A DNA stretch of 53,165 nt from Streptomyces sp. ADI96-02 (GTDB lineage Bacteria; Actinomycetota; Actinomycetes; Streptomycetales; Streptomycetaceae): assembly GCF_003846185.1 (NCBI RefSeq), contig NZ_ML123034.1:4983749-5036913 (forward strand), read 5' to 3'. The position numbers were made by a program, and so were the translations under genes. How positions within the stretch are numbered: the stretch's first letter is position 1; each line of letters opens with the position of its first letter. Of the stretch, positions 33,368-41,769 are shown piece after piece. The notes beneath the pieces are model-generated. The model worked only from the letters and a program-made list of their open reading frames with translations. It did not search any database and was not told the origin of the DNA.

Positions 33368-34531
33368 TCACTTGGTCAGGGGCAGGGCCGCCAGCCGCGC
33401 GATAGCCCAGGTCAGCGGCGCGAAGACGGCGATCAGGATGACGGCGCGCAGCGCGGTCGCGGCACGCAGCGCGGCGGCCGGAGCCCCCATCCGCAGCAGC
33501 GCCCCGGCGGTGTGGGCGCGGGCCTGCTTCGCCTCCAGGGCCGAGGTGAGCAGCGTGGCCGCCGTGCAGCCGAGGACCAGCACCGCGCCCAGCGCGGTCA
33601 GCGGACCGAAGGGGCGCTCACCGCCCGCGTACAGGGCCGTCGCCGCGATCCCCGCCGAGAGCACCGCGCAGACCACGCCGATCGGCCGGCCGATCCGCCG
33701 CGCCTCGTCCATCAGGACCCGGCCCGCCAGCAGCCGTACCGCGCCGGGGCGCACCGCCTGGAGCAGCTTGCCGCACAGGTACGTCACGCCCGGCCCGGCC
33801 AGGGCCAGCCCGATCGCGGTCAGGGACCAGCCGGCCAGCACCGCCATGGGTGTGGCGTCGAACCGGCCCGGCAGCGGGAACGCGTGCGCCGCCGTGTCCC
33901 GGCTCGCGTACGCCTCGACCGCCAGCCCCGCAGCCGTCAGCGCCACGCCCCAGGGGAGGCCGGCCGGTGCGGGGGCGGGGGCCGGAAGTTCCTCGGAGGC
34001 GTGCGTCCCCGCCGCCGTGTCCGGCCGGGACCGCAGCGCCAGCGCGCTCGCGGTGGCCGAGGCCAGCGGTACGAGCGCCAGCAGCGTCAGGGCGGCGGCC
34101 AGGGGCAGCGGAGCGCCCGCGCCCAGGAACTCCGCCGCGCCGCCGTCGAACGGCAGCCCGGTGAGATCGCCGCGCAGGTGCAGGAAGAGGAGCAGCGCCA
34201 CCATCGACCCGAGCAGGGTCGAGACGGCCGTGGAGACCGCCGCCAGCGCGGAGAGCCGGACCGGCCCGAGGCCCACGGAGGACAGGCCCGGCCGGGGCCG
34301 GGTGCTCGGGTCCGTACGGGCGACCGCGACGGCGAACTGGACCGTGGCCACCAGCGGCACGAAGCACCACAGCAGCCGCAGCACCGAGCCGGTGGACTGG
34401 CCCGGGTGCGCGGAGGCGTACCCGAGGGTGCACAGGAGCAGGAAGCCGACACCGGCCGACGCGGCGGCGACGAGCAGTCGGCGGACCAGGACGAGGGGAT
34501 GCGTGCCGCGGGCTAGACGGAGAGCGAGCAC
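33368..34531 (-). CDS. ABC transporter permease, FtsX/exporter type
   Basis: 387 residues with roughly eight to ten membrane segments and no signal peptide. It starts MLALRLARGTHPLVLVRRLL. The start is GTG 34531, 9 bases from GGAGGG, and overlaps the ATPase gene by 19 bases. An Ala/Pro-rich extracellular loop (LPAPAPAPAGLPW) separates the halves. The export substrate cannot be deduced. The pair of ATPase and permease resembles FtsX-like efflux systems. Confidence 0.8.
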   Translation of the reverse strand: MLALRLARGTHPLVLVRRLLVAAASAGVGFLLLCTLGYASAHPGQSTGSVLRLLWCFVPLVATVQFAVAVARTDPSTRPRPGLSSVGLGPVRLSALAAVSTAVSTLLGSMVALLLFLHLRGDLTGLPFDGGAAEFLGAGAPLPLAAALTLLALVPLASATASALALRSRPDTAAGTHASEELPAPAPAPAGLPWGVALTAAGLAVEAYASRDTAAHAFPLPGRFDATPMAVLAGWSLTAIGLALAGPGVTYLCGKLLQAVRPGAVRLLAGRVLMDEARRIGRPIGVVCAVLSAGIAATALYAGGERPFGPLTALGAVLVLGCTAATLLTSALEAKQARAHTAGALLRMGAPAAALRAATALRAVILIAVFAPLTWAIARLAALPLTK

Positions 34532-35250
34532 GCCGAGCGGCCCTCCGAGTCGGGCTTCGCCGGGAGCGAGACCGTGGCGACGCGGCGGCCGTCCAGCAGC
34601 GCCGCGGTGCGGTCGGCGAGCGAGGCGACCTCGGCGTCGTGGGTGGCGAGCACGACGGTGACGCCGTGCGAGCGGGCCGCGGTCGTCAGGGTGCGCAGCA
34701 CCTGGGTGCGGTCGGCGTGGTGCAGGGTCGCGGTCGGCTCGTCGGCGAAGAGCACGGTCGGCGCGGCGGTCAGCGCGCGGGCGACCGAGATCCGCTGGCG
34801 CTGGGCCTGGAGCAGGGCGTGCGGCCGTTTCCTGGCGAACGCGGCGATGTCGAGCCGTTCCAGCCACTCCATGGCCGCCTTCTTCGCGGCCCGGTGCGAG
34901 GTCCCGCGCAGCAGCAGCGGCAGCGCCGCGTTCTCCCAGGCGGTCAGTTCCGGCACGAGCTGCGGGTCGGAGCCGATCCAGCCGAACCGCTCCCGGCGCA
35001 GCTGCTCGCGCAGCCGGGGGGCCATCGTGTGGACGGGGACGCTGTTGAACCACACCTCGCCCTGGTCGGGCACGAGCCGCCCCGACAGGCAGTGCAGCAG
35101 GGTCGTCTTCCCGCTGCCGCGCGGACCGGTCACGGCCACGATCTCGGCCTCGCGGACGCCGAGGGAGACACCGCCGAGGCCGGGCGATCCGTTGTGGGAA
35201 TGGTGCAGGGAACGCGCCCAGATCACGTCGTTGTCCGGCGGGGCCACCAT
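34513..35250 (-). CDS. ABC transporter ATP-binding protein with degenerate signature motif
   Basis: 245 residues of the LolD/MacB-like group. Walker A GPRGSGKTT at 42-50, Walker B VLFADEP at 166-172 and the switch His in LATHDAEVAS are intact. The signature reads LLQAQRQRISVARAL instead of LSGGQ, and the D-loop TATLHH replaces the usual TGALD. So ATP can probably bind, but the composite site is altered. Start ATG 35250 with GAGGTG upstream; GTG 35259 is the alternative. It forms an operon with the permease and overlaps it by 19 bases. Confidence 0.85.
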   Translation of the reverse strand: MVAPPDNDVIWARSLHHSHNGSPGLGGVSLGVREAEIVAVTGPRGSGKTTLLHCLSGRLVPDQGEVWFNSVPVHTMAPRLREQLRRERFGWIGSDPQLVPELTAWENAALPLLLRGTSHRAAKKAAMEWLERLDIAAFARKRPHALLQAQRQRISVARALTAAPTVLFADEPTATLHHADRTQVLRTLTTAARSHGVTVVLATHDAEVASLADRTAALLDGRRVATVSLPAKPDSEGRSACSLSV

Positions 35251-35425
35251 GGCGTACACCTCGGTTCAGGTCGGTTTTCCCGTCCCCTCACGGGGGAACG
35301 AAGACGCGGCCGATAGGTCACTCGGCACCGTAGATAGTCGGACCGGTGTGTACGAACAGCACGTGGCCCGGATGCGCCCCTTCTCACTGGAACGGGCGAA
35401 TCCGGGCCGGTCGAACGTAGGAAAA

Positions 35426-35456
35426 TGACCCCTGGATGATCATCATCCAGGGGTCA
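35426..35456 (-). terminator. 31-base near-perfect palindrome, terminator of the aminotransferase
   Basis: Arms of 15 bases (TGACCCCTGGATGAT) are exact complements around one central base. On the minus strand it is followed by TTTTCC, giving a good rho-independent terminator 12 bases after the aminotransferase stop. Confidence 0.85.
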
Positions 35457-35468
35457 CGGCGGTGGCGG

Positions 35469-36848
35469 TCAGAGCTTCGTCCACGCCTCCGTCAGCACGG
35501 CCCGCAGGATGCCCTCGATCTCGTCGAACGTCGACTGGTCGGAGATGAGCGGCGGCGCGAGCTGGACGACCGGGTCGCCGCGGTCGTCGGCCCGGCAGTA
35601 CAGGCCGTTCTCGTACAGCGCCTTGGAGAGGAAGCCGTACAGGACGCGCTCGGTCTCCTCGTCGGTGAACGTCTCCTTGGTCGCCTTGTCCTTGACCAGC
35701 TCGATGCCGTAGAAGTACCCGTTGCCGCGGACGTCTCCGACGATCGGCAGGTCGTGCAGCTTCTGCAGCGTGGTGAGGAAGGCGTTCTCGTTGTCGAGGA
35801 CGTGCTGCGTGAGGTTCTCGCGCTCGAAGATGTCGAGGTTGGCGAGGCCCACCGCGGCGGAGACGGGGTGGCCGCCGAAGGTGTAGCCGTGCAGGAAGGT
35901 GTTGCCGCCCTGGTAGAACGGCTCGGCGATCCGGTCCGAGACGATGCACGCGCCGATCGGCGAGTAGCCGGAGGTCATGCCCTTCGCGCAGGTGATCATG
36001 TCCGGCACGTAACCGAACTTGTCGCAGGCGAATATGGTGCCGAGCCGGCCGAAGGCGCAGATGACCTCGTCGGAGACGAGCAGCACGTCGTACTGGTCGC
36101 AGATCTCGCGGACGCGCTGGAAGTAGCCGGGCGGCGGCGGGAAGCAGCCGCCGGCGTTCTGCACGGGCTCCAGGAAGACCGCGGCGACCGTCTCCGGGCC
36201 CTCGAACAGGATCTCCTGCTCGATCTGGTCGGCGGCCCAGCGGCCGAACGCCTCCGGGTCGTCGCCGAACAGCGGGGCGCGGTAGATGTTGGTGTTCGGC
36301 ACCTTGTGGGCGCCGGGGACCAGCGGCTCGAAGGGGGCCTTCAGCGCGGGCAGCCCGGTGATGGACAGGGCGCCCTGCGGGGTGCCGTGGTAGGCGACCG
36401 CGCGCGAGATGACCTTGTACTTGGTCGGCTGGCCCTTGAGCTTGAAGTACTGCTTGGCCAGCTTCCAGGCGGTCTCGACGGCCTCGCCGCCGCCGGTGGT
36501 GAAGAAGACCTTGTTGAGGTCGCCCGGAGCGTAGTCGGCGAGGCGCTCGGCCAGCTCGACGGCCTTCGGGTGGGCGTAGGACCACACCGGGAAGAAGCCG
36601 AGCTCCTGGCCCTGCTTGTACGCCGTCTCGGCGAGCTCGTGACGGCCGTGGCCGGCGTTGACCACGAACAGGCCGGAGAGCCCGTCGAGGTAGCGCTTGC
36701 CCTTGTCGTCGAAGATGTAGGTGCCCTCGCCACGCACGATGGTGGGAACGGGCGCGTTCTCGTAGTCCGACATGCGGGTGAAGTGCATCCACAGGTGGTC
36801 GTACGCGGTTCGGCTCAGGTCCTTGCTCACGGCTATCGGGTTCCCCAC
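35469..36848 (-). CDS. Class III aminotransferase (putrescine/diamine type)
   Basis: 459 residues, PLP-dependent fold type I. FFTTGGGEAVETAWKLAK binds the cofactor phosphate, SDEVICAFGR has Asp260, and the Schiff-base lysine is Lys289 in ITCAKG. In S. coelicolor the equivalent gene is assigned to putrescine/polyamine use. Here it would yield 4-aminobutanal for the divergent aldehyde dehydrogenase. Start GTG 36848 (MGNPIAVSKDL) overlaps the end of the Lrp gene; GTG 36830 is the alternative. The overlap implies co-transcription with the regulator. Confidence 0.9.
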   Translation of the reverse strand: MGNPIAVSKDLSRTAYDHLWMHFTRMSDYENAPVPTIVRGEGTYIFDDKGKRYLDGLSGLFVVNAGHGRHELAETAYKQGQELGFFPVWSYAHPKAVELAERLADYAPGDLNKVFFTTGGGEAVETAWKLAKQYFKLKGQPTKYKVISRAVAYHGTPQGALSITGLPALKAPFEPLVPGAHKVPNTNIYRAPLFGDDPEAFGRWAADQIEQEILFEGPETVAAVFLEPVQNAGGCFPPPPGYFQRVREICDQYDVLLVSDEVICAFGRLGTIFACDKFGYVPDMITCAKGMTSGYSPIGACIVSDRIAEPFYQGGNTFLHGYTFGGHPVSAAVGLANLDIFERENLTQHVLDNENAFLTTLQKLHDLPIVGDVRGNGYFYGIELVKDKATKETFTDEETERVLYGFLSKALYENGLYCRADDRGDPVVQLAPPLISDQSTFDEIEGILRAVLTEAWTKL

Positions 36849-37339
36849 ATATAGGTCTGCTTCTTGAGCTTGAGGTAGACGAAGCTCTCGGTGGAGCGCA
36901 CACCGGGAAGGGCCCGGATGCGTTTGTTGATCGTCTCCAGCAGGTGGTCGTCGTCCTCGCAGACGATCTCCACCATCAGGTCGAAGGAGCCCGCGGTCAT
37001 CACCACGTACTCGCACTCGGCCATGGCCGACAGGGCCTCGGCGACGGGGTCGAGGTCGCCCTCGACGTTGATGCCGACCATCGCCTGACGTCGGAACCCC
37101 ACGGTGAGCGGGTCCGTGACGGCGACGATCTGCATCACGCCCTGATCGAGCAGCTTCTGGACGCGCTGGCGGACAGCCGCTTCGGAGAGGCCGACGGCCT
37201 TGCCGATCGCGGCATACGGACGGCGTCCGTCCTCCTGGAGCTGCTCGATGATTGCGAGGGAGACGGCATCGACGGCTGGTGACGATCCGTTCCCGGTCCT
37301 GGAGTCTGCGCTGCGACTGGCCACGCGTTCACTCTGCAC
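36833..37339 (-). CDS. Lrp/AsnC family regulator
   Basis: 168 residues. The N-terminal helix-turn-helix reads AIIEQLQEDGRRPYAAIGKA then LSEAAVRQRVQKL. The C-terminal RAM ligand-binding domain has VMTAGSFDLMVEIVCEDDDH and LPGVRSTESFVYLKLKKQ. It probably senses an amine or amino acid and controls the divergent aldehyde dehydrogenase and its own aminotransferase operon. GTG 37339 was chosen over the upstream TTG 37366 because it gives the usual N-terminus (VQSERVASRSAD). Confidence 0.9.
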   Translation of the reverse strand: MQSERVASRSADSRTGNGSSPAVDAVSLAIIEQLQEDGRRPYAAIGKAVGLSEAAVRQRVQKLLDQGVMQIVAVTDPLTVGFRRQAMVGINVEGDLDPVAEALSAMAECEYVVMTAGSFDLMVEIVCEDDDHLLETINKRIRALPGVRSTESFVYLKLKKQTYMWGTR

Positions 37340-37371
37340 CGCTACTCGTCTGTCTGGCAACCCCAAAGCGA

Positions 37372-37402
37372 TGATATTCGTTGTCTGGGTGCTCAGATAT
37401 CA
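37372..37402. promoter_or_regulatory. AT-rich inverted repeat, candidate Lrp operator
   Basis: TGATAT (37372-37377) and ATATCA (37397-37402) are inverted around 19 bases in the divergent promoter region. On the minus strand TATCAT in the first arm is a -10 candidate for the lrp gene, so binding would be autoregulatory. Confidence 0.5.
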
Positions 37403-37431
37403 CCGAATCCGAAGTTGTCGGTCGGTGGGTA

Positions 37432-37461
37432 TGTCGAAAGCGTCATCGGACCGATTAGGGT
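37432..37461 (+). promoter_or_regulatory. Possible promoter of the aminobutyraldehyde dehydrogenase gene
   Basis: TGTCGA and TAGGGT are separated by 18 bases and lie 41 bases before the GTG start. The -10 fits the Streptomyces TAnnnT pattern. Confidence 0.45.
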
Positions 37462-37501
37462 TGGGATCTCACGCATCGGACAGCCGACAGGAGGGGTGGT
37501 T

Positions 37502-38941
37502 GTGACCACCGAGGTGCGCCGTCTGCGCAACTACATCAACGGAGAGTTCCGGGACGCCGCGGACGGGCGGACCATCGACGTGGTCAACCCGGTGACGGAA
37601 GAGGTCTACGCGACCTCGCCGCTCTCCGGACAGGCCGACGTCGATGCCGCCATGGACGCCGCCGCCGCCGCGTTCCCCGCCTGGCGCGACACCACGCCCG
37701 CCGAGCGCCAGAAGGCCCTGCTGAAGATCGCGGACGCCTTCGAGGAGCGGGCGGAGGACCTGATCGCGGCCGAGTCGGAGAACACCGGCAAGCCGCTGGA
37801 GCTCACCCGCACCGAAGAGATCCCGCCGATGGTGGACCAGATCCGCTTCTTCGCGGGGGCCGCCCGGCTGCTGGAGGGCCGTTCGGCCGGCGAGTACATG
37901 GAGGGCCTGACCTCCATCATCCGCCGCGAGCCGGTCGGCGTCTGCGCCCAGGTGGCGCCGTGGAACTACCCGATGATGATGGCCGTGTGGAAGTTCGCCC
38001 CGGCGCTCGCCGCGGGCAACACCGTCGTCATCAAGCCGTCCGACACCACCCCGGCCTCCACCGTGCTGATCGCCGAGATCATCGGCCAGATCCTGCCCAA
38101 GGGCGTCTTCAACGTCCTGTGCGGCGACCGGGACACCGGCCGCGCGATGGTCGAGCACCCGACCCCGGCCATGGCCTCCATCACCGGTTCCGTACGGGCG
38201 GGCCAGCAGGTCGCCGAGTCCGCCGCCAAGGACGTCAAGCGCGTCCACCTGGAGCTCGGCGGCAAGGCGCCCGCCGTGGTCTTCGAGGACACCGACATCG
38301 CCAAGGCCGTCGAGGGCATCTCCGGGGCGGGCTTCTTCAACGCCGGGCAGGACTGCACGGCCGCCACCCGCGTCCTGGTCCACGAGTCGATCCACGACGA
38401 GTTCGTCACCGCGCTCGCCAAGGCCGCCGCCGACACGAAGACCGGGCTGCCCGACGACGAGGACGTCGCCTACGGCCCGCTGAACAACGCCAACCAGCTC
38501 AAGCAGGTCAGCGGCTTCATCGAGCGCCTCCCCGCGCACGCCAAGGTCGAGGCGGGCGGCCACCGGGTCGGCGACAAGGGCTACTTCTACGCCGCGACCG
38601 TCGTCTCCGGCCTGAAGCAGGACGACGAGATCATCCAGAACGAGGTCTTCGGCCCCGTCATCACCGTCCAGTCCTTCACCGACGAGAAGCAGGCCGTCGA
38701 GTACGCCAACGGCGTCGAGTACGCGCTCGCCTCCTCGGTGTGGACCAAGGACCACGCCCGCGCGATGCGGCTGTCCAAGAACCTCGACTTCGGCTGCGTG
38801 TGGATCAACACCCACATTCCGCTGGTCGCCGAGATGCCGCACGGCGGTTTCAAGAAGTCCGGCTACGGCAAGGACCTCTCCGCCTACGGCTTCGAGGACT
38901 ACACCCGCATCAAGCACGTCATGACGTCCATCGAGGACTGA
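37502..38941 (+). CDS. Gamma-aminobutyraldehyde dehydrogenase
   Basis: 479 residues of the NAD-dependent aldehyde dehydrogenase superfamily. Asn155 in VAPWNYP, Glu251 in HLELGGKAP and nucleophile Cys285 in GQDCTAATR are all present. It ends YEDYTRIKHVM-like (GFEDYTRIKHVMTS). The neighbourhood (diamine aminotransferase, Lrp regulator) points to oxidation of 4-aminobutanal, or its gamma-glutamyl form, to GABA. GTG 37502 follows AGGAGG; earlier in-frame starts lack a site. A strong terminator follows. Confidence 0.9.
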   Translation: MTTEVRRLRNYINGEFRDAADGRTIDVVNPVTEEVYATSPLSGQADVDAAMDAAAAAFPAWRDTTPAERQKALLKIADAFEERAEDLIAAESENTGKPLELTRTEEIPPMVDQIRFFAGAARLLEGRSAGEYMEGLTSIIRREPVGVCAQVAPWNYPMMMAVWKFAPALAAGNTVVIKPSDTTPASTVLIAEIIGQILPKGVFNVLCGDRDTGRAMVEHPTPAMASITGSVRAGQQVAESAAKDVKRVHLELGGKAPAVVFEDTDIAKAVEGISGAGFFNAGQDCTAATRVLVHESIHDEFVTALAKAAADTKTGLPDDEDVAYGPLNNANQLKQVSGFIERLPAHAKVEAGGHRVGDKGYFYAATVVSGLKQDDEIIQNEVFGPVITVQSFTDEKQAVEYANGVEYALASSVWTKDHARAMRLSKNLDFGCVWINTHIPLVAEMPHGGFKKSGYGKDLSAYGFEDYTRIKHVMTSIED

Positions 38942-38966
38942 CCCTCCAGCGAGGGCGGCACGGCTA

Positions 38967-38992
38967 CGGCCCCGGGCTCCGGCCCGGGGCCG
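38967..38992. terminator. Bidirectional terminator
   Basis: CGGCCCCGGGC and GCCCGGGGCCG form a perfect 11-bp stem with a TCCG loop, between the convergent dehydrogenase and GDPD genes. Confidence 0.8.
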
Positions 38993-39007
38993 TTCGCGCG
39001 CCCGGCC

Positions 39008-39700
39008 TCAGGAGGCCAGCAGCCGCCGCAGGACGTCGATCCGGTTGGTGGTGATGGAGTCGACGCCCCGGTCGATCAGCCGGCGCATGGTGCGCCGCGT
39101 GTCCGCCGTCCAGACCGACACCAGCAGCCCGTCCCGGTGCGCCCGGTCCGCCAACTCCCGGCTCACCAGCCCGAAGCGGTAGTTCAGCCAGCGCGGCCTG
39201 ACCGCGTCCAGCAGCACCGGGCGCGGCGGGGCGAGCGTCGTCCAGGTCAGCGCGATCTCGGCGGCCGGGTCGGCGGCGCGCACCCGCAGCATGGCGTCCG
39301 TGCTCGCGCAGTAGTACGCCCGGTCGGCGGCGCCGCACTCCTGGACCACGCCGACGACGGTCCGCACCGACGCGTCCGTGGAACCGGGCAGATCCACCAT
39401 CACCCGGTGCGTTCCGGCGGCGTCCAGCGCCTCGTGGAGCGTGGGCACGCCGCCGCCGGTCAGCTCCTTCAACTCCCGGTGCTCCAGCCGGTCCACCCGG
39501 CGGTCGTGGCCCCACAGCCGCTCCAGCGTCGCGTCGTGCAGCACCACGGGCACACCGTCGCGGGTCACCCGCACATCGATCTCGACCGCGTCCGCCCCCC
39601 GGTCGAGGGCGGAGCGGATCGAGGGCAGGGTGTTCTCGCGGGCCCGGTAGGGATCGCCGCGGTGTCCCACGGCGACGACGCCGGTGTCGGTGATGGCCAT
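39008..39700 (-). CDS. Glycerophosphodiester phosphodiesterase
   Basis: 230 residues, TIM-barrel GDPD family. His13-Arg14 in GHRGDPYRARENT, Glu40 and Asp42 in AVEIDVRVTRDG, and His55 in VVLHDATLERL form the metal and phosphate site. SVWTADTRRTMRRLIDRGVDSITTNRID is the usual C-terminal end. There is no signal peptide, so it is cytosolic and probably releases glycerol-3-phosphate from deacylated phospholipids. It is 22 bases downstream of the deaminase gene, likely in one operon. Confidence 0.9.
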   Translation of the reverse strand: MAITDTGVVAVGHRGDPYRARENTLPSIRSALDRGADAVEIDVRVTRDGVPVVLHDATLERLWGHDRRVDRLEHRELKELTGGGVPTLHEALDAAGTHRVMVDLPGSTDASVRTVVGVVQECGAADRAYYCASTDAMLRVRAADPAAEIALTWTTLAPPRPVLLDAVRPRWLNYRFGLVSRELADRAHRDGLLVSVWTADTRRTMRRLIDRGVDSITTNRIDVLRRLLAS

Positions 39701-39722
39701 GCGGCCATTGTGTCCGGGACGC

Positions 39723-40757
39723 TCAGCGGCCGGGAGCCCGGAGCCAGTTCGCCGTGTACGTGTCGATCTCCTCGGCCAGTCGCCGCTTGCCGGCCGGGTC
39801 GAGGAAGGACGCCTCCACCGCGTTCTTGGCGAGGTCGGCGATCCCGCGCTCGTCCAGCTCCAGCAGCCGGGCGGCGACCGCGTACTCGTTGTTCAGGTCG
39901 GTGCCGAACATGGGCGGGTCGTCGCTGTTGACGGTGACCAGGACACCGGCCGCCACCATCTCCCGGATCGGGTGGAGCTCGATGTCCGTCACCGCGCGGG
40001 TCGCGATGTTCGACGTCGGGCAGACCTCCAGGGCGATCCGGTGCTCGGCCAGGTGCTCCAGCAGCCGGGGGTCCCGCACGGAACTGGTGCCGTGCCCGAT
40101 GCGCTCGGCCCGCAGGGAGATCAGCGCGTCCCAGACGGTCTGCGGCCCGGTGGTCTCCCCGGCGTGCGGGACGGAGTGCAGGCCCTCGGCGATGGCCCGG
40201 TCGAAGTAGGGCTTGAACTGCGGGCGTTCCACCCCGATCTCCGGTCCGCCGAGGCCGAAGGAGACGAGCCCTTCGGGCCGGTGCTCCACCGCGAGGCGGG
40301 CGGTCTCCTCGGCCGCCTGGAGCCCGGCCTCGCCCGGGATGTCGAAGCACCAGCGCAGGACGACGCCCAGCTCCGCCTCGGCCGCCTTGCGCGCGTCCTC
40401 AATGGCCTCCATGAAGCCGGCCTCGGGGATGCCCCGCCGCGTCGAGGAGTACGGGGTCACGGTCAGCTCCGCGTACCGGATGTTCTGCCGGGCCATGTCC
40501 CGGGCCACCTCGAACGTCAGCAGCCGGACGTCCTCCGGGGTGCGGACCAGGTCCACCACCGAGAGGTAGACCTCGATGAAGTGCGCGAAGTCGGTGAACG
40601 TGAAGTAGTCCGCCAGCGCCTCCGGATCCGTCGGGACCTTGGAGTCCGGGTGGTGGGCGGCGAGCTCCGCGACGATCCGCGGCGACGCGGATCCGACGTG
40701 GTGGACATGGAGCTCGGCCTTGGGCAGCCCTGCGATGAAGGAGCGCGGATCGGTCAT
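39723..40757 (-). CDS. Adenosine deaminase-like protein, probably 6-aminodeoxyfutalosine deaminase
   Basis: 344 residues, amidohydrolase fold (COG1816). Metal ligands: His17 and His19 in ELHVHHVGS, the His in SVPHAGETTGP, and Asp in VTVNSDDPPMF. The substrate loop HVHHVGS differs from the HxHLDG of true adenosine deaminases. S. avermitilis Sav2595, which to my knowledge is the positional equivalent, was shown to deaminate 6-aminodeoxyfutalosine in the futalosine menaquinone route. I infer the same job here. ATG 40757 follows GGAGAG; the longer start at 40805 was rejected. Confidence 0.8.
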   Translation of the reverse strand: MTDPRSFIAGLPKAELHVHHVGSASPRIVAELAAHHPDSKVPTDPEALADYFTFTDFAHFIEVYLSVVDLVRTPEDVRLLTFEVARDMARQNIRYAELTVTPYSSTRRGIPEAGFMEAIEDARKAAEAELGVVLRWCFDIPGEAGLQAAEETARLAVEHRPEGLVSFGLGGPEIGVERPQFKPYFDRAIAEGLHSVPHAGETTGPQTVWDALISLRAERIGHGTSSVRDPRLLEHLAEHRIALEVCPTSNIATRAVTDIELHPIREMVAAGVLVTVNSDDPPMFGTDLNNEYAVAARLLELDERGIADLAKNAVEASFLDPAGKRRLAEEIDTYTANWLRAPGR

Positions 40758-40877
40758 CGGTTCTCTCCGGTTGGGCGGGACGGCGGCCGGGGGAGCCGGC
40801 CGCACCGATCATCGTATGCGGCCTCCGGCGCTCGGGAGCCGGGCCGTAGCATGACAGGACCACGATGGGGGAGGCCC

Positions 40878-41615
40878 ATGTCAGACAACACAGAGCAGCC
40901 CGGGGGCGGGGCCGCGCCGCGCGATCCGTGGGCGCCGCCGGAGGGCAGGGTGGAGCTGGGCAAGCAGGGCGCAGCCGCCCCGCTGCCGCCGGCCGTCCAC
41001 GACCGGCCGACCGTGGCGTCGATGCCGGCGGCCGGACCGGGCACGGGGGAGAGCGCCGGACCGGGCACAGGGGAGAGCAGCGGCCCGGCCCCGGCCGCGG
41101 GCGGCTTCGGCCCGGCCCCCGCGAACCTGCCGCCGCCGCCCGTCGGCCCCCACGGGCCCGGCCCGGCGATGCCGCCGACCGCCGGACACTACGGCTACCC
41201 GGCGCCGCCCGCGCAGCCGTACGGGGGCTACCCCGGCTACAACGCCTACCCCGGTTACGACGCCTACGGCGGCGGCCCGCAGCCCTGGGGTCCCGCGCCC
41301 TCGAACGGACTCGGCACCGCGGCGCTGGTCCTCGGCATCATCTCGGTGGGCGGCTTCTGCCTCTACGGGCTCAACATCGTCCTGGGCATCCTCGCGCTGG
41401 TCTTCGGCATCATCGGCCGGGGCCGGGCCAAGCGCGGCGAGGCCACCAACGGCGGCATGGCGCTCGCCGGGATCATCCTCGGCTCGGTCGGCACGGTGAT
41501 CGGCGCCGCGATCCTGGGCCTGTTGATCTGGACCGTCGCCAACGGAGAGGCCGACTCCGGCGAGAGCTACAGCGACCCGTTCGCCACCTCGCTGGTCGTG
41601 GAGGACGGCCGCTAG
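40878..41615 (+). CDS. DUF4190 membrane protein with Pro/Gly/Tyr-rich cytosolic tail
   Basis: 245 residues. The first ~145 are low-complexity, with GTGESAGPGTGESSGP duplicated and a tyrosine-rich stretch (YGGYPGYNAYPGYDAYGGG). Two membrane helices follow (LVLGIISVGGFCLYGLNIVLG and MALAGIILGSVGTVIG), with a positive loop GRGRAKRGEATNGG, the DUF4190 pattern. The end is acidic. Function unknown. ATG with GGGGGAGG 4 bases upstream. TAGCAT at 40847-40852 is a plausible -10. Transcribed away from the deaminase. Confidence 0.85.
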   Translation: MSDNTEQPGGGAAPRDPWAPPEGRVELGKQGAAAPLPPAVHDRPTVASMPAAGPGTGESAGPGTGESSGPAPAAGGFGPAPANLPPPPVGPHGPGPAMPPTAGHYGYPAPPAQPYGGYPGYNAYPGYDAYGGGPQPWGPAPSNGLGTAALVLGIISVGGFCLYGLNIVLGILALVFGIIGRGRAKRGEATNGGMALAGIILGSVGTVIGAAILGLLIWTVANGEADSGESYSDPFATSLVVEDGR

Positions 41616-41769
41616 GCCGCCTCGCATACCGCCGCGGCCCCGCCACCACCCGCCGCCGCCCGGACCGGCAGGGCCCCGCGCCCGTCGGACCGGGCGGCGT
41701 CCGCGTGGACCCGACGCGCCCACCGCACGCGGCGGCGACGACGGACCACGCGGCGTCCCGCGATCGCCC

